The notes beneath the pieces are model-generated. The model saw only the letters and a list, made by a program, of their open reading frames with translations, ran no database searches and was not told the origin of the DNA. DNA of 64,000 nt from Kiloniellaceae bacterium (GTDB taxonomy: Bacteria > Pseudomonadota > Alphaproteobacteria > Kiloniellales > J153): assembly GCA_021776115.1 (NCBI GenBank), contig JAJFGN010000004.1:1-64000 (forward strand). Reading direction: 5' to 3'. A program made the position numbers and the translations under genes. This document shows, piece by piece, positions 1 to 9,129 of the stretch (its first letter is position 1; every line of letters starts with the position of its first letter).

Positions 1-140
1 TCAATGCCAATCCCAGGCCCTTCCGATGGACCAAGTCCGCTCACGATATCCTGGCCAGCATCAAGCGCTTCTGCCTCAGAACAATCGAAGCCGCCGAAAA
101 CCAAACCCAAATCATTCAAACTTCCGAATCAGGACACTAG
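1..140 (+). mobile_element. IS630-family transposase, C-terminal remnant (runs off left edge)
   Basis: An open frame entering from the left edge (codons from base 3) encodes 45 residues and stops with TAG at 138-140. The peptide begins NANPRPFRWTKSAHDILAS and ends TSESGH. The pattern NPxPFxWTKSAxDILASIxRFC is the characteristic C-terminus of IS630-family transposases. In such elements the terminal inverted repeat often overlaps the last codons and stop, so the stretch around 121-140 is probably also the element's right end. The rest of the transposase lies outside the window, so whether the copy is intact cannot be judged. It has no start codon in view, and an overlapping ATG-started reading of this stretch is less convincing. 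Confidence 0.75.
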
Positions 141-244
141 GGGTGGCCTCACCATATCGGCGCAACTGGCTCTAGCCGCCGCCGCGCTTGGGGAATAGGC
201 TCCGCCCGTAAGCCGCTCGGGGCGCGGATGGGAAGGCTGCCGGC

Positions 245-2692
245 ATGTCCAAGGATCTACCGAAGAAAACTCGGGTCGCCATCGTTGGCGGGGGCATCGT
301 CGGCTGCTCACTTGCGTACCACCTGACCAAGTTGGGCTGGCGCGACGTGGTCGTGCTCGAGCGCAAGAAGTTGACCAGCGGCACCACCTGGCACGCCGCG
401 GGTCTGGTGCGGGAGGTCCTGGGCAGCGTCACCCTGACCCGCCTGGCGCAGTATTCCCTACAGCTATTCCAGACCTTGGAGGCAGAGACCGGGCAAGCAA
501 CCGGCCTAAAGCAAAACGGCAGCATCGGCATCGCGACCAACGAAGGCCGTTGGGAGGAACATCGGCGCAGTGCCGGCCTGGCGAAATACCTGTGTGTCGA
601 GGTTCACCTCCTGGGTCCGACCGAAATCCTGGAACTTTATCCCTTGTTGAACGTTCAAGACGTGATCGGCGGGATCTACTTCCCCAAGGACGGCCAAACC
701 AACCCCGCCGATACCACCATGGCCCTGGCAAAAGGCGCCCGCATGGGCGGCGCGCAGATCTTCGAGGATACCAAAGTCACCGGCGTTTTAACGGCCAAGG
801 GGCGAGCAACCGGCGTGCGCACCGAACAGGGCGATATCGAGGCGGAGGTCGTGGTCAATTGCGCCGGTATGTGGGGCCGTGAGGTTGGACGCATGGCCGG
901 GGTCAACGTCCCGCTGCATGCCTGCGAGCATTTCTACGTGGTGACCGAGCCGATGACGGAAATGCGCCCGAACCTGCCGGTCCTGCGCGACATGGATGGC
1001 AGCGCCTATTTCAAGGAAGACGCCGGAAAGCTTTTGATCGGAGCCTTCGAGCCCAATGCCAAGCCTTGGGGTATGGAGGGCATCCCCGAGGATTTCTGCT
1101 TCGATGAATTGCCCGAGGATATGGATCATTTCATGCCCATTCTGGAAGGCGCCATCCACCGCATTCCAGCGCTCGAGAGCGCGGGCATTCGCACCTTCTT
1201 CAACGGGCCGGAGAGTTTCACACCGGATGATCGCTATTTGCTGGGAGAGGCGCCCGAGTTGCGCAACTTCTACGTCGGGGCCGGGTTCAACTCGGTCGGC
1301 ATCCAATCCTCAGGCGGCGCCGGCAAAGCGCTGGCCGAGTGGATCGTCGAAGGCGCGCCAACGCTCGATCTCTCCGAGGTCGACATCCGGCGCATGGAAC
1401 CTTTCCAGGGCAACGGGAAATACCTGGAAGTACGTGCGGCCGAGGCCCTGGGTGTTCTTTATGCCATGCACTGGCCGTACCGCCAGTTCGAGAGCGGACG
1501 TAGCATACGCGTCTCGCCCCTGCACGAACGTCTGAAAGCGCACGGCGCCTGCTTCGGCGAAGTTGCGGGCTGGGAGCGCCCGAACTGGTTCGCGCCCGAG
1601 GGGGTCGAGCCAAAGTACGAATACAGCTATGAGCGCCAAAACTGGTTTCCTTACGCGGCCGCCGAGCACAAGGCCGTGCGCGAGGCGGTCGGCCTCTTCG
1701 ACCAGAGTTCCTTCGCCAAGTTCATGGTCCAAGGCCGCGACGCAGAGAGCGTCCTGCAGCGAATCTGCGCCAATGACGTGGCGGTCGAGTCAGGCCGGAT
1801 CGTCTACACCCAGTGGCTCAACGCGCGCGGCGGCATCGAGGCCGACCTGACCGTGACCCGCTTGGCCGAGGACCAATATTTCGTGGTAACGGGCGCCGCC
1901 GTGGGGCCGCGCAACCTGAATTGGCTAAACCGCAATACGCCCGAGGACGCCCGCGTCACCGTGACCGACGTCACCGGCGGCTATGCCGTCATGGGGATCA
2001 TGGGACCGAATAGCCGGGCGCTTTTGTCCGAGCTTACGGACGCCGATCTGGCCAACGAGCGGTTTCCATTTGGCACTTGCCAGGAAATAGAGATCGGCCA
2101 CGCCTTGGCGCGGGCGTTGCGCGTCACCTATGTTGGGGAGCTCGGTTGGGAGATCTACGTGCCGAGCGAGTTCGCCGCGGGCGTATTCGACGCCGTCCAG
2201 GCTAAGGGCGCCGCCCACGGTTTGAAATTGGCCGGAATGCATGTGCTGGATTCCTGCCGGATCGAGAAAGCATATCGTCACTGGGGCCACGACATCAGCG
2301 ACGAGGATACGCCGATCGAAGCCGGACTTGGCTTCGCCTGCCGCCTGGACAAGAACGTGCCCTTCATCGGCCGCGACGCCGTGCTGCGGCAGAAGGAGCG
2401 CGGCGTCGCCAAGCGCTTGGTTCAGTTCGCGCTCGACGACCCGGCGCCCATGCTCTACCACAACGAGCCGATCTACCGCGACGGGGTCATCGTGGGATAT
2501 CTAAGCTCCGGAAATTACGGTCATGTCTTGGGCCGCGCGATTGGCCTGGGTTATGTGCGCAACGCCGACGGTGTCGACGCCGATTTCGTGAAGACGGGCC
2601 GTTACGAGATCGAGGTCGCCGGCACGCGCTTCGCCGCGACCGCGAGCTTGCGCCCGATGTACGATCCGAAGTCGGAACGGGTGCGCGCATAA
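245..2692 (+). CDS. FAD-dependent dimethylglycine/sarcosine dehydrogenase-like protein with GcvT domain
   Basis: 815 aa. The N-terminal DAO-type FAD domain has the dinucleotide motif VGGGIVGCSLAYHL at residues 14-27. The SGTTWHAAGL motif follows, whose His50 matches the covalent flavin attachment site of the DMGDH/SarDH family. An aminomethyltransferase-like folate domain (GCV_T plus its C-terminal barrel) occupies roughly residues 430-810. Members oxidatively N-demethylate small methylated amines and pass the C1 unit to tetrahydrofolate. GGAAGG lies 8 bases before the ATG. The next genes on the same strand are alanine dehydrogenase, an Fe-ADH and an omega-aminotransferase. By family the substrate would be dimethylglycine or sarcosine; the neighbourhood makes an N-methylated omega-amino acid such as N-methyltaurine possible (inference). 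Confidence 0.93.
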   Translation: MSKDLPKKTRVAIVGGGIVGCSLAYHLTKLGWRDVVVLERKKLTSGTTWHAAGLVREVLGSVTLTRLAQYSLQLFQTLEAETGQATGLKQNGSIGIATNEGRWEEHRRSAGLAKYLCVEVHLLGPTEILELYPLLNVQDVIGGIYFPKDGQTNPADTTMALAKGARMGGAQIFEDTKVTGVLTAKGRATGVRTEQGDIEAEVVVNCAGMWGREVGRMAGVNVPLHACEHFYVVTEPMTEMRPNLPVLRDMDGSAYFKEDAGKLLIGAFEPNAKPWGMEGIPEDFCFDELPEDMDHFMPILEGAIHRIPALESAGIRTFFNGPESFTPDDRYLLGEAPELRNFYVGAGFNSVGIQSSGGAGKALAEWIVEGAPTLDLSEVDIRRMEPFQGNGKYLEVRAAEALGVLYAMHWPYRQFESGRSIRVSPLHERLKAHGACFGEVAGWERPNWFAPEGVEPKYEYSYERQNWFPYAAAEHKAVREAVGLFDQSSFAKFMVQGRDAESVLQRICANDVAVESGRIVYTQWLNARGGIEADLTVTRLAEDQYFVVTGAAVGPRNLNWLNRNTPEDARVTVTDVTGGYAVMGIMGPNSRALLSELTDADLANERFPFGTCQEIEIGHALARALRVTYVGELGWEIYVPSEFAAGVFDAVQAKGAAHGLKLAGMHVLDSCRIEKAYRHWGHDISDEDTPIEAGLGFACRLDKNVPFIGRDAVLRQKERGVAKRLVQFALDDPAPMLYHNEPIYRDGVIVGYLSSGNYGHVLGRAIGLGYVRNADGVDADFVKTGRYEIEVAGTRFAATASLRPMYDPKSERVRA

Positions 2693-2757
2693 TCCGGCCG
2701 AACCGGCGTCAGGGGTAACCAAACAACCATCACTCTTCAGTCGTCAGGAGCACGAAT

Positions 2758-3876
2758 ATGCTGGTAGGCGTTCCAAAGGAAATCAAAGTCCATGAGTACC
2801 GCGTTGGCCTGGTGCCGGCGTCGGTCCGGGAGCTAATTCATCACGGGCACAAGGTCATCGTCCAAAAGAATGCCGGATCGGGTATCGGCTTTGAGGATGG
2901 CGACTACGAGGCCGCCGGCGCCCAGGTTGCCGGGACGGCGGACGACGTTTTCGCCGTTGCCGACATGATCGTGAAGGTCAAGGAGCCGCAGGTGAGCGAG
3001 TACGGTAAGCTGCGCGAGGGGCAGGTGCTTTTTACCTACCTGCACCTGGCTCCCGACCTGCCGCAGACGAAAGGCCTGATGGAGTCCGGATGTATCGCCA
3101 TCGCCTATGAGACGGTCACCAACGCGCACGGCGGTCTACCGCTCTTGGCGCCCATGAGCGAGGTCGCGGGGCGCATGTCGGTTCAAGTCGGCGCGCACTG
3201 CCTGGAGAAGGAGCAGGGCGGGTCGGGCATGTTGTTGGGTGGCGTCCCCGGTGTGGCCGCCGCCAAGGTCGTGATCATTGGCGGCGGTGTCTCCGGCACC
3301 AACGCGGCGCGCATGGCCATGGGCATGGAGGCGCACGTCACGGTCATCGACCGCAGTATCGAGCGGCTCTATGCCCTCGACCTTCAGTTCGGGCCGATGT
3401 TGAACACGATCTACTCGACCGTGGATGCGATCGAAACCTTCGTAATCGGCGCGGACCTCGTGATCGGCGCGGTGCTGGTCCCAGGCGCGGCGGCGCCAAA
3501 ACTGGTCACGCGAGACATGATGCGGCGTATGCGCCCCGGTTCGGTCTTCGTCGATATCGCCATCGACCAGGGCGGTTGCGCCGAGACCTCACGCGGGACC
3601 ACGCATACCGATCCAACCTACGTCGAGGAAGGTGTGGTGCATTACTGCGTCACCAATATGCCCGGCGCGGTCGCGCGGACCTCGACCTTCGCGTTGAACA
3701 ACGCGACCTTGCCCTTCACCCTCGCCCTGGCCGACAAGGGCCATAAGAAGGCTTTGGCGGACAACCCACATCTCATGAACGGCCTGAATGTCGCTGGCGG
3801 TAAGGTGACCTACGAGGCGGTCGCCGAGGCCCACGGCCTGGATTATGTCCCCGCCAAGCAGGCCTTGGACTTGTAA
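2758..3876 (+). CDS. ald: Alanine dehydrogenase
   Basis: 372 aa, the full family length. It catalyses the reversible NAD-dependent deamination of L-alanine to pyruvate and ammonium. Lys75 (VKVKEP) and His96 (TYLHLA) fall exactly at the family's substrate-binding lysine and catalytic histidine. The Rossmann motif IIGGGVSGTNAARMAMGM starts near residue 173. AGGAG lies 8 bases upstream of the ATG. It follows the DMGDH-like gene by 65 bases and precedes an Fe-ADH and an alanine-forming omega-aminotransferase. Pairing Ald with a pyruvate-dependent aminotransferase is the usual arrangement for recycling the amino acceptor in taurine and beta-alanine catabolism. Confidence 0.96.
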   Translation: MLVGVPKEIKVHEYRVGLVPASVRELIHHGHKVIVQKNAGSGIGFEDGDYEAAGAQVAGTADDVFAVADMIVKVKEPQVSEYGKLREGQVLFTYLHLAPDLPQTKGLMESGCIAIAYETVTNAHGGLPLLAPMSEVAGRMSVQVGAHCLEKEQGGSGMLLGGVPGVAAAKVVIIGGGVSGTNAARMAMGMEAHVTVIDRSIERLYALDLQFGPMLNTIYSTVDAIETFVIGADLVIGAVLVPGAAAPKLVTRDMMRRMRPGSVFVDIAIDQGGCAETSRGTTHTDPTYVEEGVVHYCVTNMPGAVARTSTFALNNATLPFTLALADKGHKKALADNPHLMNGLNVAGGKVTYEAVAEAHGLDYVPAKQALDL

Positions 3877-3903
3877 GCAGCGAAGCGCGGGGTAAGATCA
3901 GTT

Positions 3904-5211
3904 ATGGCTTGTTGTCACTATTTCGCACCCAGCGAGGGCGGGGACGAGGCGTTCTCGATCGATGCTTCGACGATTACTTTCGGCCCGGGCGTCTTGCGCG
4001 AAGCGGGCGATCACGCGGCCTCCATGGGGATCAAGCGCGCGGCCCTGATGACCGACAAGGTCATGGCCGGTCTGGAACACCTTGCCGTGGTCAAGGCCGC
4101 GCTCGAAGGCGCCGGGATCGACGTCGTCGTCTATGACGAGGTCCGGGTCGAGCCGACCGACGAGTCCTTCATGGCCGCTACCCGCTTCGCCCAGGAGGGC
4201 AAGTTCGACGGTTTTATCTCGGTCGGCGGCGGTTCGGTGATGGACACCACCAAGGCGGCCAATCTCTATTCGACTTACCCGGCGGAATTTTTAACCTATG
4301 TCAACCCACCGATCGGTGGTGGACAGCCGGTTCCCGGCCCTCTCAAGCCGCATATCGCTTGCCCCTCGACCTGCGGGACGGGCAGCGAGTGTACCGGCAT
4401 CGCCGTCTTCGATCTTCTCGCCATGCGGGCCAAAACCGGGATCGTCTCGCGCCGCTTGCGGCCCAGTATGGCCCTGGTCGATCCGGTCTGTACCCATACT
4501 TTGCCCAAGAATGTGGTCGCGGCTAGTGCCTTCGACGTACTGAGCCATGCCTTGGAATCCTACACCGCCGTTGCTTACACGCGGCGCAAGGCCCCGGCAC
4601 GGCCCAGCCTGCGTCCCATGAGCCAGGGCGCCAACCCTTGGAGCGACCTGGGCTGCCGTGAGGCGCTGCGGGTATTGGGCGAGAATCTGGTGCGCGGGGT
4701 GAACGATCCGGTGGATACGGAGGCCAAGGGCCAGCTCATTTGGGCCGCGACCCTGGCCGGGATCGCCTTCGGCAATGCCGGCTGCCACGCACCCCACGGC
4801 ATGTCCTATTCGGTCTCCGGCATGGTCCGCGACTTCCAGCCCGACGGCTACCCCAAGGCGGAGGCCATCGTGCCACACGGCATGTCGGTGATCGTGAATT
4901 CGCCGGCCGTGTTCCGCTTCACCGCCGAAGCCTGTCCGGAGCGGCATTTGGAGGCGGCCAGGTGGTTGGGCGCCGATATCCGGGGCGCGACGGCGCGTGA
5001 TGCCGGCGAGGTTCTCGCGGGCCACTTGATCCAATTCATGAAAAGCACGGACATGCCGAACGGTATTGGCGGCGTCGGGTACAACCGGGACGATATTCCC
5101 GGACTCACGGAAGGCTCTTTTCCCCAGCGGCGGCTACTCGACAATGCGCCGCGCAGCATCGGAAAAGAGGAGCTCACGAAGCTGTATCAAGACGCGCTGG
5201 CGTACTGGTAG
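3904..5211 (+). CDS. Iron-containing alcohol dehydrogenase, hydroxyacid-oxoacid transhydrogenase (ADHFE1/HOT) type
   Basis: 435 aa. The N-terminus MACCHYF followed by [18 protein letters not shown] is the hallmark of the HOT branch of group III metal-dependent alcohol dehydrogenases. The nucleotide motif [14 protein letters not shown], the [12 protein letters not shown] loop and the metal-ligand region HALESY...[13 protein letters not shown]...PHGMS are all present. Characterised homologues oxidise 4-hydroxybutyrate using 2-oxoglutarate as hydride acceptor through tightly bound NAD. The gene lies 27 bases after ald and before an omega-aminotransferase. An alternative role suggested by context is interconversion of isethionate and sulfoacetaldehyde; in sulfonate metabolism the latter reaction is known for other Fe-ADHs. 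The true substrate cannot be read from the sequence. Confidence 0.9.
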   Translation: MACCHYFAPSEGGDEAFSIDASTITFGPGVLREAGDHAASMGIKRAALMTDKVMAGLEHLAVVKAALEGAGIDVVVYDEVRVEPTDESFMAATRFAQEGKFDGFISVGGGSVMDTTKAANLYSTYPAEFLTYVNPPIGGGQPVPGPLKPHIACPSTCGTGSECTGIAVFDLLAMRAKTGIVSRRLRPSMALVDPVCTHTLPKNVVAASAFDVLSHALESYTAVAYTRRKAPARPSLRPMSQGANPWSDLGCREALRVLGENLVRGVNDPVDTEAKGQLIWAATLAGIAFGNAGCHAPHGMSYSVSGMVRDFQPDGYPKAEAIVPHGMSVIVNSPAVFRFTAEACPERHLEAARWLGADIRGATARDAGEVLAGHLIQFMKSTDMPNGIGGVGYNRDDIPGLTEGSFPQRRLLDNAPRSIGKEELTKLYQDALAYW

Positions 5212-5276
5212 GGCCGCCGGCCCGAAAAAACCCTGAGTTTCCGTCGTTTTCATCGGAGACTGGCCTCACGTAATCC

Positions 5277-5288
5277 GGCCAATTGGGT
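5277..5288. promoter_or_regulatory. Candidate operator GGCCAATTGGGT upstream of the aminotransferase
   Basis: GGCCAATTGGGT lies about 70 bases before the aminotransferase ATG. Its core CAATTGGG recurs in the long gene-free region before the minus-strand PotABCD operon (11873) and before the MocR-type regulator (16707), where it is a perfect 16-bp palindrome. A shared regulator is inferred. The 10-mer GGCCAATTGG also occurs inside coding sequence at 9238 and 57510, so chance is not excluded. Confidence 0.4.
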
Positions 5289-5356
5289 CTAGTCCGCCGG
5301 TCCCTGGCGGGATTAATCTGAAGCCTGGCGTAAACCTCACTGGATGGGCATCTGTC

Positions 5357-6676
5357 ATGTCGACCTTAAAGAAGATACCGAATTCGCTCGAGCAGCACTG
5401 GATGCCGTTCACGGCAAACCGGCACTTCAAGGCTAATCCGCGCCTGATTGTCGGCGCCAAGGGCATGTATTACACGACCCATAAGGGCGACACGGTCTTG
5501 GACGGTTCGTCCGGCCTGTTTTGCGTGGCCGCCGGACATGGCCGGCGCGAAATCGCGGACGCCGTCTACGAAGCCCTGACGGAGCTCGACTACGCGCCGC
5601 CGTTCCAGTTCGGCCATCCGGTCACCTTCGAATTGTCGCGCCGGATTGCGGCTTTGACGCCGGGCGACCTCAATTATGTCTTCTACACCAACTCCGGCTC
5701 TGAATCGGTCGACACTGCTCTAAAGATCGCGCTCGCCTATCAACGGGTGCGGGGCGAGGGGCAGCGCACTCGCTTGGTCGGGCGTGAGCGGTCCTACCAC
5801 GGCGTGAATTTCGGCGGTATGTCGGTGGCCGGCATGGTCAACAACAAGAAGGCTTTTGGCCTGGGCCTGCCGGGTGTCGTACACATGCGCCACACCATGC
5901 TGCCGGAGCACAAGTTCACCCTGGGTCAGCCCGAGACGGGGGCCGAACTTGCCGACGACTTGCAGCGCATGGTCGATTTGCATGGCGCCGATTCGATCGC
6001 GGCCTGCATCGTCGAGCCGATTGCGGGCTCGACCGGCGTGCTGGTGCCGCCGAAGGGCTATCTGGAGCGCCTGCGCAAGATCTGCGACCAGCACCATATT
6101 CTCCTGATCTTCGATGAGGTCATCACCGCCTTCGGCCGGACCGGCAAGCAGTTCGCCTCCGACAGCTTCGGCGTGGTGCCCGATATGATCACCATGGCCA
6201 AGGCCCTGACCAACGGTGTGGTGCCGATGGGCGCAGTCGCGGTCAGCGATAACATTTACAACACTATAACCAACGCGGCGCCGGAAACCGCGGTCGAGTT
6301 GTTCCACGGCTACACCTACTCGGGTTGCCCGGTGGCCGCCGTTGCTGCGCTGGCAACGCGCGACATCTTCGAGAAGGAACAATTGGTCGAGCGGGCGGCC
6401 AAGATGGCGCCCAAGTTCCTCGAGGGGCTGAGTTCATTCAAGGACTTGGCAATTGTGACCGATATACGCGGCTATGGCTTGCTAGGTGGGATTGACTTGG
6501 CGCCGATGGAGGCGCCGGGCCTGCGTGGCCTGGCGGTTATGCAGCAACTCTACGATGCCGGCCTGATGGTCAAGTTGACGGGCGATAGCGTCCTTATCTC
6601 GCCGCCCTTGGTCAGCGAGGAGCAGCATCTCGACGAGATATTCACCAAGCTGCGCGATGTGCTGAAGACCCATTGA
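5357..6676 (+). CDS. Omega-amino acid:pyruvate aminotransferase (class III), beta-alanine/taurine type
   Basis: 439 aa class III PLP aminotransferase, full length. The N-terminal [17 protein letters not shown] and the segment [19 protein letters not shown] are typical of the beta-alanine:pyruvate transaminase branch. [13 protein letters not shown] contains the PLP-contacting Asp, and the Schiff-base Lys is in TMAKALTNG. The enzyme moves a terminal amino group (beta-alanine, taurine, homotaurine or similar) to pyruvate, giving alanine and an aldehyde. With ald just upstream and xsc 14 kb away, taurine:pyruvate aminotransferase activity is plausible, but beta-alanine cannot be excluded. A CAATTGGG palindrome lies upstream and a strong hairpin follows the stop. 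Confidence 0.93.
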   Translation: MSTLKKIPNSLEQHWMPFTANRHFKANPRLIVGAKGMYYTTHKGDTVLDGSSGLFCVAAGHGRREIADAVYEALTELDYAPPFQFGHPVTFELSRRIAALTPGDLNYVFYTNSGSESVDTALKIALAYQRVRGEGQRTRLVGRERSYHGVNFGGMSVAGMVNNKKAFGLGLPGVVHMRHTMLPEHKFTLGQPETGAELADDLQRMVDLHGADSIAACIVEPIAGSTGVLVPPKGYLERLRKICDQHHILLIFDEVITAFGRTGKQFASDSFGVVPDMITMAKALTNGVVPMGAVAVSDNIYNTITNAAPETAVELFHGYTYSGCPVAAVAALATRDIFEKEQLVERAAKMAPKFLEGLSSFKDLAIVTDIRGYGLLGGIDLAPMEAPGLRGLAVMQQLYDAGLMVKLTGDSVLISPPLVSEEQHLDEIFTKLRDVLKTH

Positions 6677-6690
6677 GCTACGCGATGCGA

Positions 6691-6721
6691 CCGTCCGCCC
6701 GGACAGGCTCCGGGCGGACGG
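6691..6721 (+). terminator. 13-bp GC-rich hairpin after the aminotransferase
   Basis: CCGTCCGCCCGGA and its exact reverse complement are separated by the loop CAGGC. No T-tract follows, and the next gene starts 24 bases later with its own strong SD. It could be an attenuator or an mRNA-stabilising hairpin instead of a full terminator. Confidence 0.55.
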
Positions 6722-6745
6722 CGGGCACTGAGACGAGGAGGGACC

Positions 6746-7129
6746 ATGTCCGTCACGATTCATCGAATCACGCGTTACACGGTTCAGGTCTTGACCAAGA
6801 AAACGGGTGAGGACGGCCATTCCTTCGTCACGGTCCGCCTTTACGACGACGACAATGTCAGCCGCGCGGTCGCGGTGTTCGAGAACTACGCATCCGGCGC
6901 CGAACCGACGAAGCCGACCGGCGATCATGAGTCTCAAACCGCGACGGCACACTTAGATATTGCCCACCTCAAGGGCTATATGGACGTTCTGCGCGAGGAA
7001 AAGACCGTCTATCTCAAGCTGGGATGGAGCCAGCAGGGTCGGATCATGACCTTGTCGCACCTCTCGATCGACACCAAGAAGGAAGTGATCGGCGAATACT
7101 TTCAGCCGCACGGAAAAGCCGGCGGCTAG
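6746..7129 (+). CDS. Conserved-looking small protein of unknown function
   Basis: 127 aa. It has no signal peptide or membrane segment and appears beta-rich, mixed-charge and soluble. No family was recognised. It is preceded by GACGAGGAGGGACC directly before the ATG, one of the strongest ribosome-binding sites in the window, so it is very likely translated. It sits 69 bases behind the omega-aminotransferase on the same strand, separated by a perfect 13-bp hairpin, and is convergent with the PotABCD-type operon downstream. Position suggests an accessory to the amine/sulfonate pathway or to the aminotransferase, but this is context only. Confidence 0.75.
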   Translation: MSVTIHRITRYTVQVLTKKTGEDGHSFVTVRLYDDDNVSRAVAVFENYASGAEPTKPTGDHESQTATAHLDIAHLKGYMDVLREEKTVYLKLGWSQQGRIMTLSHLSIDTKKEVIGEYFQPHGKAGG

Positions 7130-7216
7130 CCGAAAAATGTCGAGCCCACGGGCGACAAAGTAGACGAACTGCCGGTCTGAAAACCTTGGAACTCGGCACC
7201 GGCTACTTGAAGGACC

Positions 7217-8122
7217 CTAGGCGCTTGCTGCGAGCGGCTTGGCGGTAATCGTTTTGTCGATCTGCTGATCGGCGCGCATGGCTTCCTCGCGCGCGGCTTC
7301 TTCTCTGGCCATCTCGCGCCGCCGCACGATCTCGTACGTCACCGCGCCGATTAGGGTAATCGTGATGATGATGACGGCCAGGGCGCTGAGATCCGGTTGG
7401 GTCCCCATGCGCACCTTGCCGGCCAGGACGGTCGTGAGTGTGCTTTCCGCCTGGATCGTGAAGACTGTTGTATTGTAGTTCTCGAACGACGTCAGGAACG
7501 CCAGAACCGCGGCTGAGAAAATGGCTGGGCGCAAAAACGGGACCAGGATCTTCCAGAACACCTGAACATGCGTCGCGCCCAGGTCCAGCGCGGCTTCCTC
7601 CTGGGTCCGGTCGAAGCGCTGTAGCCTGGCCATGAAGACCAGCATGCAATAGGCGGAAATGAAGGTCGACTGGCCGACGATGGTCAGGAACATACCATCG
7701 TAGAATATCGATTCGTATTCCGCCTCGGCCAAGACACCCAGGCGGTCCCAGAACACGAGGGTCGAAATACCCAAAATAACGCCCGGCGTCAGGACCGGCG
7801 ATACCACGATGACGTAGTAGTAGGGGCGTACGCGCTCGTAAATCTGTCCGATCATGATCGCAGCGGCCAAGCTGATCGGCACCGACAGGGACACGACGCC
7901 GACACCGATGACGAGGCTGTTGGTGATGCCTTCAATCATCTGTTCGTCTTGGGCAAGCTGGCCGAACCACTTCATGGTGAAGCCTTCCCAGGGGCTGACT
8001 TGAGGGAAGGGGCTCTCGTTGAAGGCGGCGGCGCCCATCATGATCAAGGGACCGAAGAGGTAGCCGAAGAACAGCACGATGTAGAAGCCCACCATGAGGC
8101 GCATCACGTTTTTGGAGTTCAT
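7217..8122 (-). CDS. ABC transporter permease, spermidine/putrescine (PotC) type
   Basis: 301 aa. The start is the ATG overlapping the stop of the preceding permease gene (ATGA at 8119-8122). The frame stays open further upstream, but those residues merely shadow that gene. Residues from about 10 form the first of six membrane helices. The EAA loop (EEAALDLGATHVQVFWKILVPFLRPAI) is the ATPase-contact motif of binding-protein-dependent inner-membrane permeases. The tail is basic and charged. It is the last gene of a four-gene operon (SBP-ATPase-permease-permease) on the minus strand that converges on the aminotransferase genes. Confidence 0.93.
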   Translation of the reverse strand: MNSKNVMRLMVGFYIVLFFGYLFGPLIMMGAAAFNESPFPQVSPWEGFTMKWFGQLAQDEQMIEGITNSLVIGVGVVSLSVPISLAAAIMIGQIYERVRPYYYVIVVSPVLTPGVILGISTLVFWDRLGVLAEAEYESIFYDGMFLTIVGQSTFISAYCMLVFMARLQRFDRTQEEAALDLGATHVQVFWKILVPFLRPAIFSAAVLAFLTSFENYNTTVFTIQAESTLTTVLAGKVRMGTQPDLSALAVIIITITLIGAVTYEIVRRREMAREEAAREEAMRADQQIDKTITAKPLAASA

Positions 8123-9129
8123 TTCGCGATCTCCCCAAAACGGACGTTGAAGATCCGCATGATCGTCATGACGAATACAATACAAGTCGCCAGGAGGACG
8201 AAGGCATAAGCGGAACCCTGCGGCCAGTTCAGCCCGGTGAAGAACCAGTCGTAGATGATTTGGGTGAACCACAGACTACTGGGCCCGCCCAGGATTTGCG
8301 GCGCGGCGAGGGCGCCGGCAGTCAGCATGAACACCATGGTGGAACCCGAGGCGATGCCCGGCTTGGCGTGCGGCACGACTACCCGAAGGTGGATGCGCCA
8401 CCAGGGGCTGCCTAGGTCGCGGGCGGCTTCGACCTGATTATGGTCCAAGCTTTCGATCGCGTTATACAGCGGGAAGATCATCAGAAGGATATAGGCGTAG
8501 CTCAGGCCGGCGTAGAGACCGACATCGGCGCGCAGAAAATCGATGCCTTCGTCGATGACGCCGGTGCCGATCAAGACCGAGTTAATCACGCCGCTGGTGC
8601 CGAAAAGGATTCGGAACGCAAAGGCGCGCAGAATTTCGTTGACCCAGAACGGTATAAGCAAACACAGGAACATTAAACGTGCCTTCCCGCCCACGGCGAC
8701 CTGCCCCATGTAGTAGGCAATCGGATAGCAGATCGCCAAGTCGAACAGGGTTACCAGGGCGCTGACCAGGATCGTCTTGAAGAAGACCTTGAGGTGAAGC
8801 CAGTTCATCGCCTCCGTATCGCCTTCGCGACCGAAGAGGAGGTACTGATAGTTGTCCAATGTCCAGGTATCGCCCGGTCCACCGACCTCGTTGAACGGCA
8901 GGTTATGCCGGAACGAGAAATCGACCATATAGAGCTGCGGCAGGATGATCATGAAGATCGCCCAGGCCAAGACCGAGAAAATGAGATACGCAGACAGCAC
9001 CACCCCGTTGCGTTGCACGAAGTGGATGCTGGAAATGCCCGACCAAATCGCTTGGGCGTGCTTTTCCGCGAAGGGTTTGATGAGCAGCGCCAGCAGCACC
9101 GCGAGGAACAGGACGATGAAATCACTCAT
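8119..9129 (-). CDS. ABC transporter permease, spermidine/putrescine (PotB) type
   Basis: 336 aa inner-membrane permease. An extra N-terminal helix (FIVLFLAVLLALLIKPF) precedes the usual six, making it longer than typical PotB (about 280-300 aa). The EAA motif EAARDLGSPWWRIHLRVVVPHAKPGI is clear, and WFTQIIYDWF near the end is typical of PotB-like subunits. Its start overlaps the ATPase gene by 8 bases and its stop overlaps the next permease by 4 bases, so translation is likely coupled. The substrate is unknown: the family covers polyamines, but neighbouring enzymes point to small amines or sulfonates. Confidence 0.93.
   Translation of the reverse strand: MSDFIVLFLAVLLALLIKPFAEKHAQAIWSGISSIHFVQRNGVVLSAYLIFSVLAWAIFMIILPQLYMVDFSFRHNLPFNEVGGPGDTWTLDNYQYLLFGREGDTEAMNWLHLKVFFKTILVSALVTLFDLAICYPIAYYMGQVAVGGKARLMFLCLLIPFWVNEILRAFAFRILFGTSGVINSVLIGTGVIDEGIDFLRADVGLYAGLSYAYILLMIFPLYNAIESLDHNQVEAARDLGSPWWRIHLRVVVPHAKPGIASGSTMVFMLTAGALAAPQILGGPSSLWFTQIIYDWFFTGLNWPQGSAYAFVLLATCIVFVMTIMRIFNVRFGEIAK

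Noticed and set aside
4-198. 64-codon plus-strand ORF at the left edge
   Set aside because: It overlaps the IS630 transposase frame, has low-complexity Ser/Pro/Lys content and no family resemblance.
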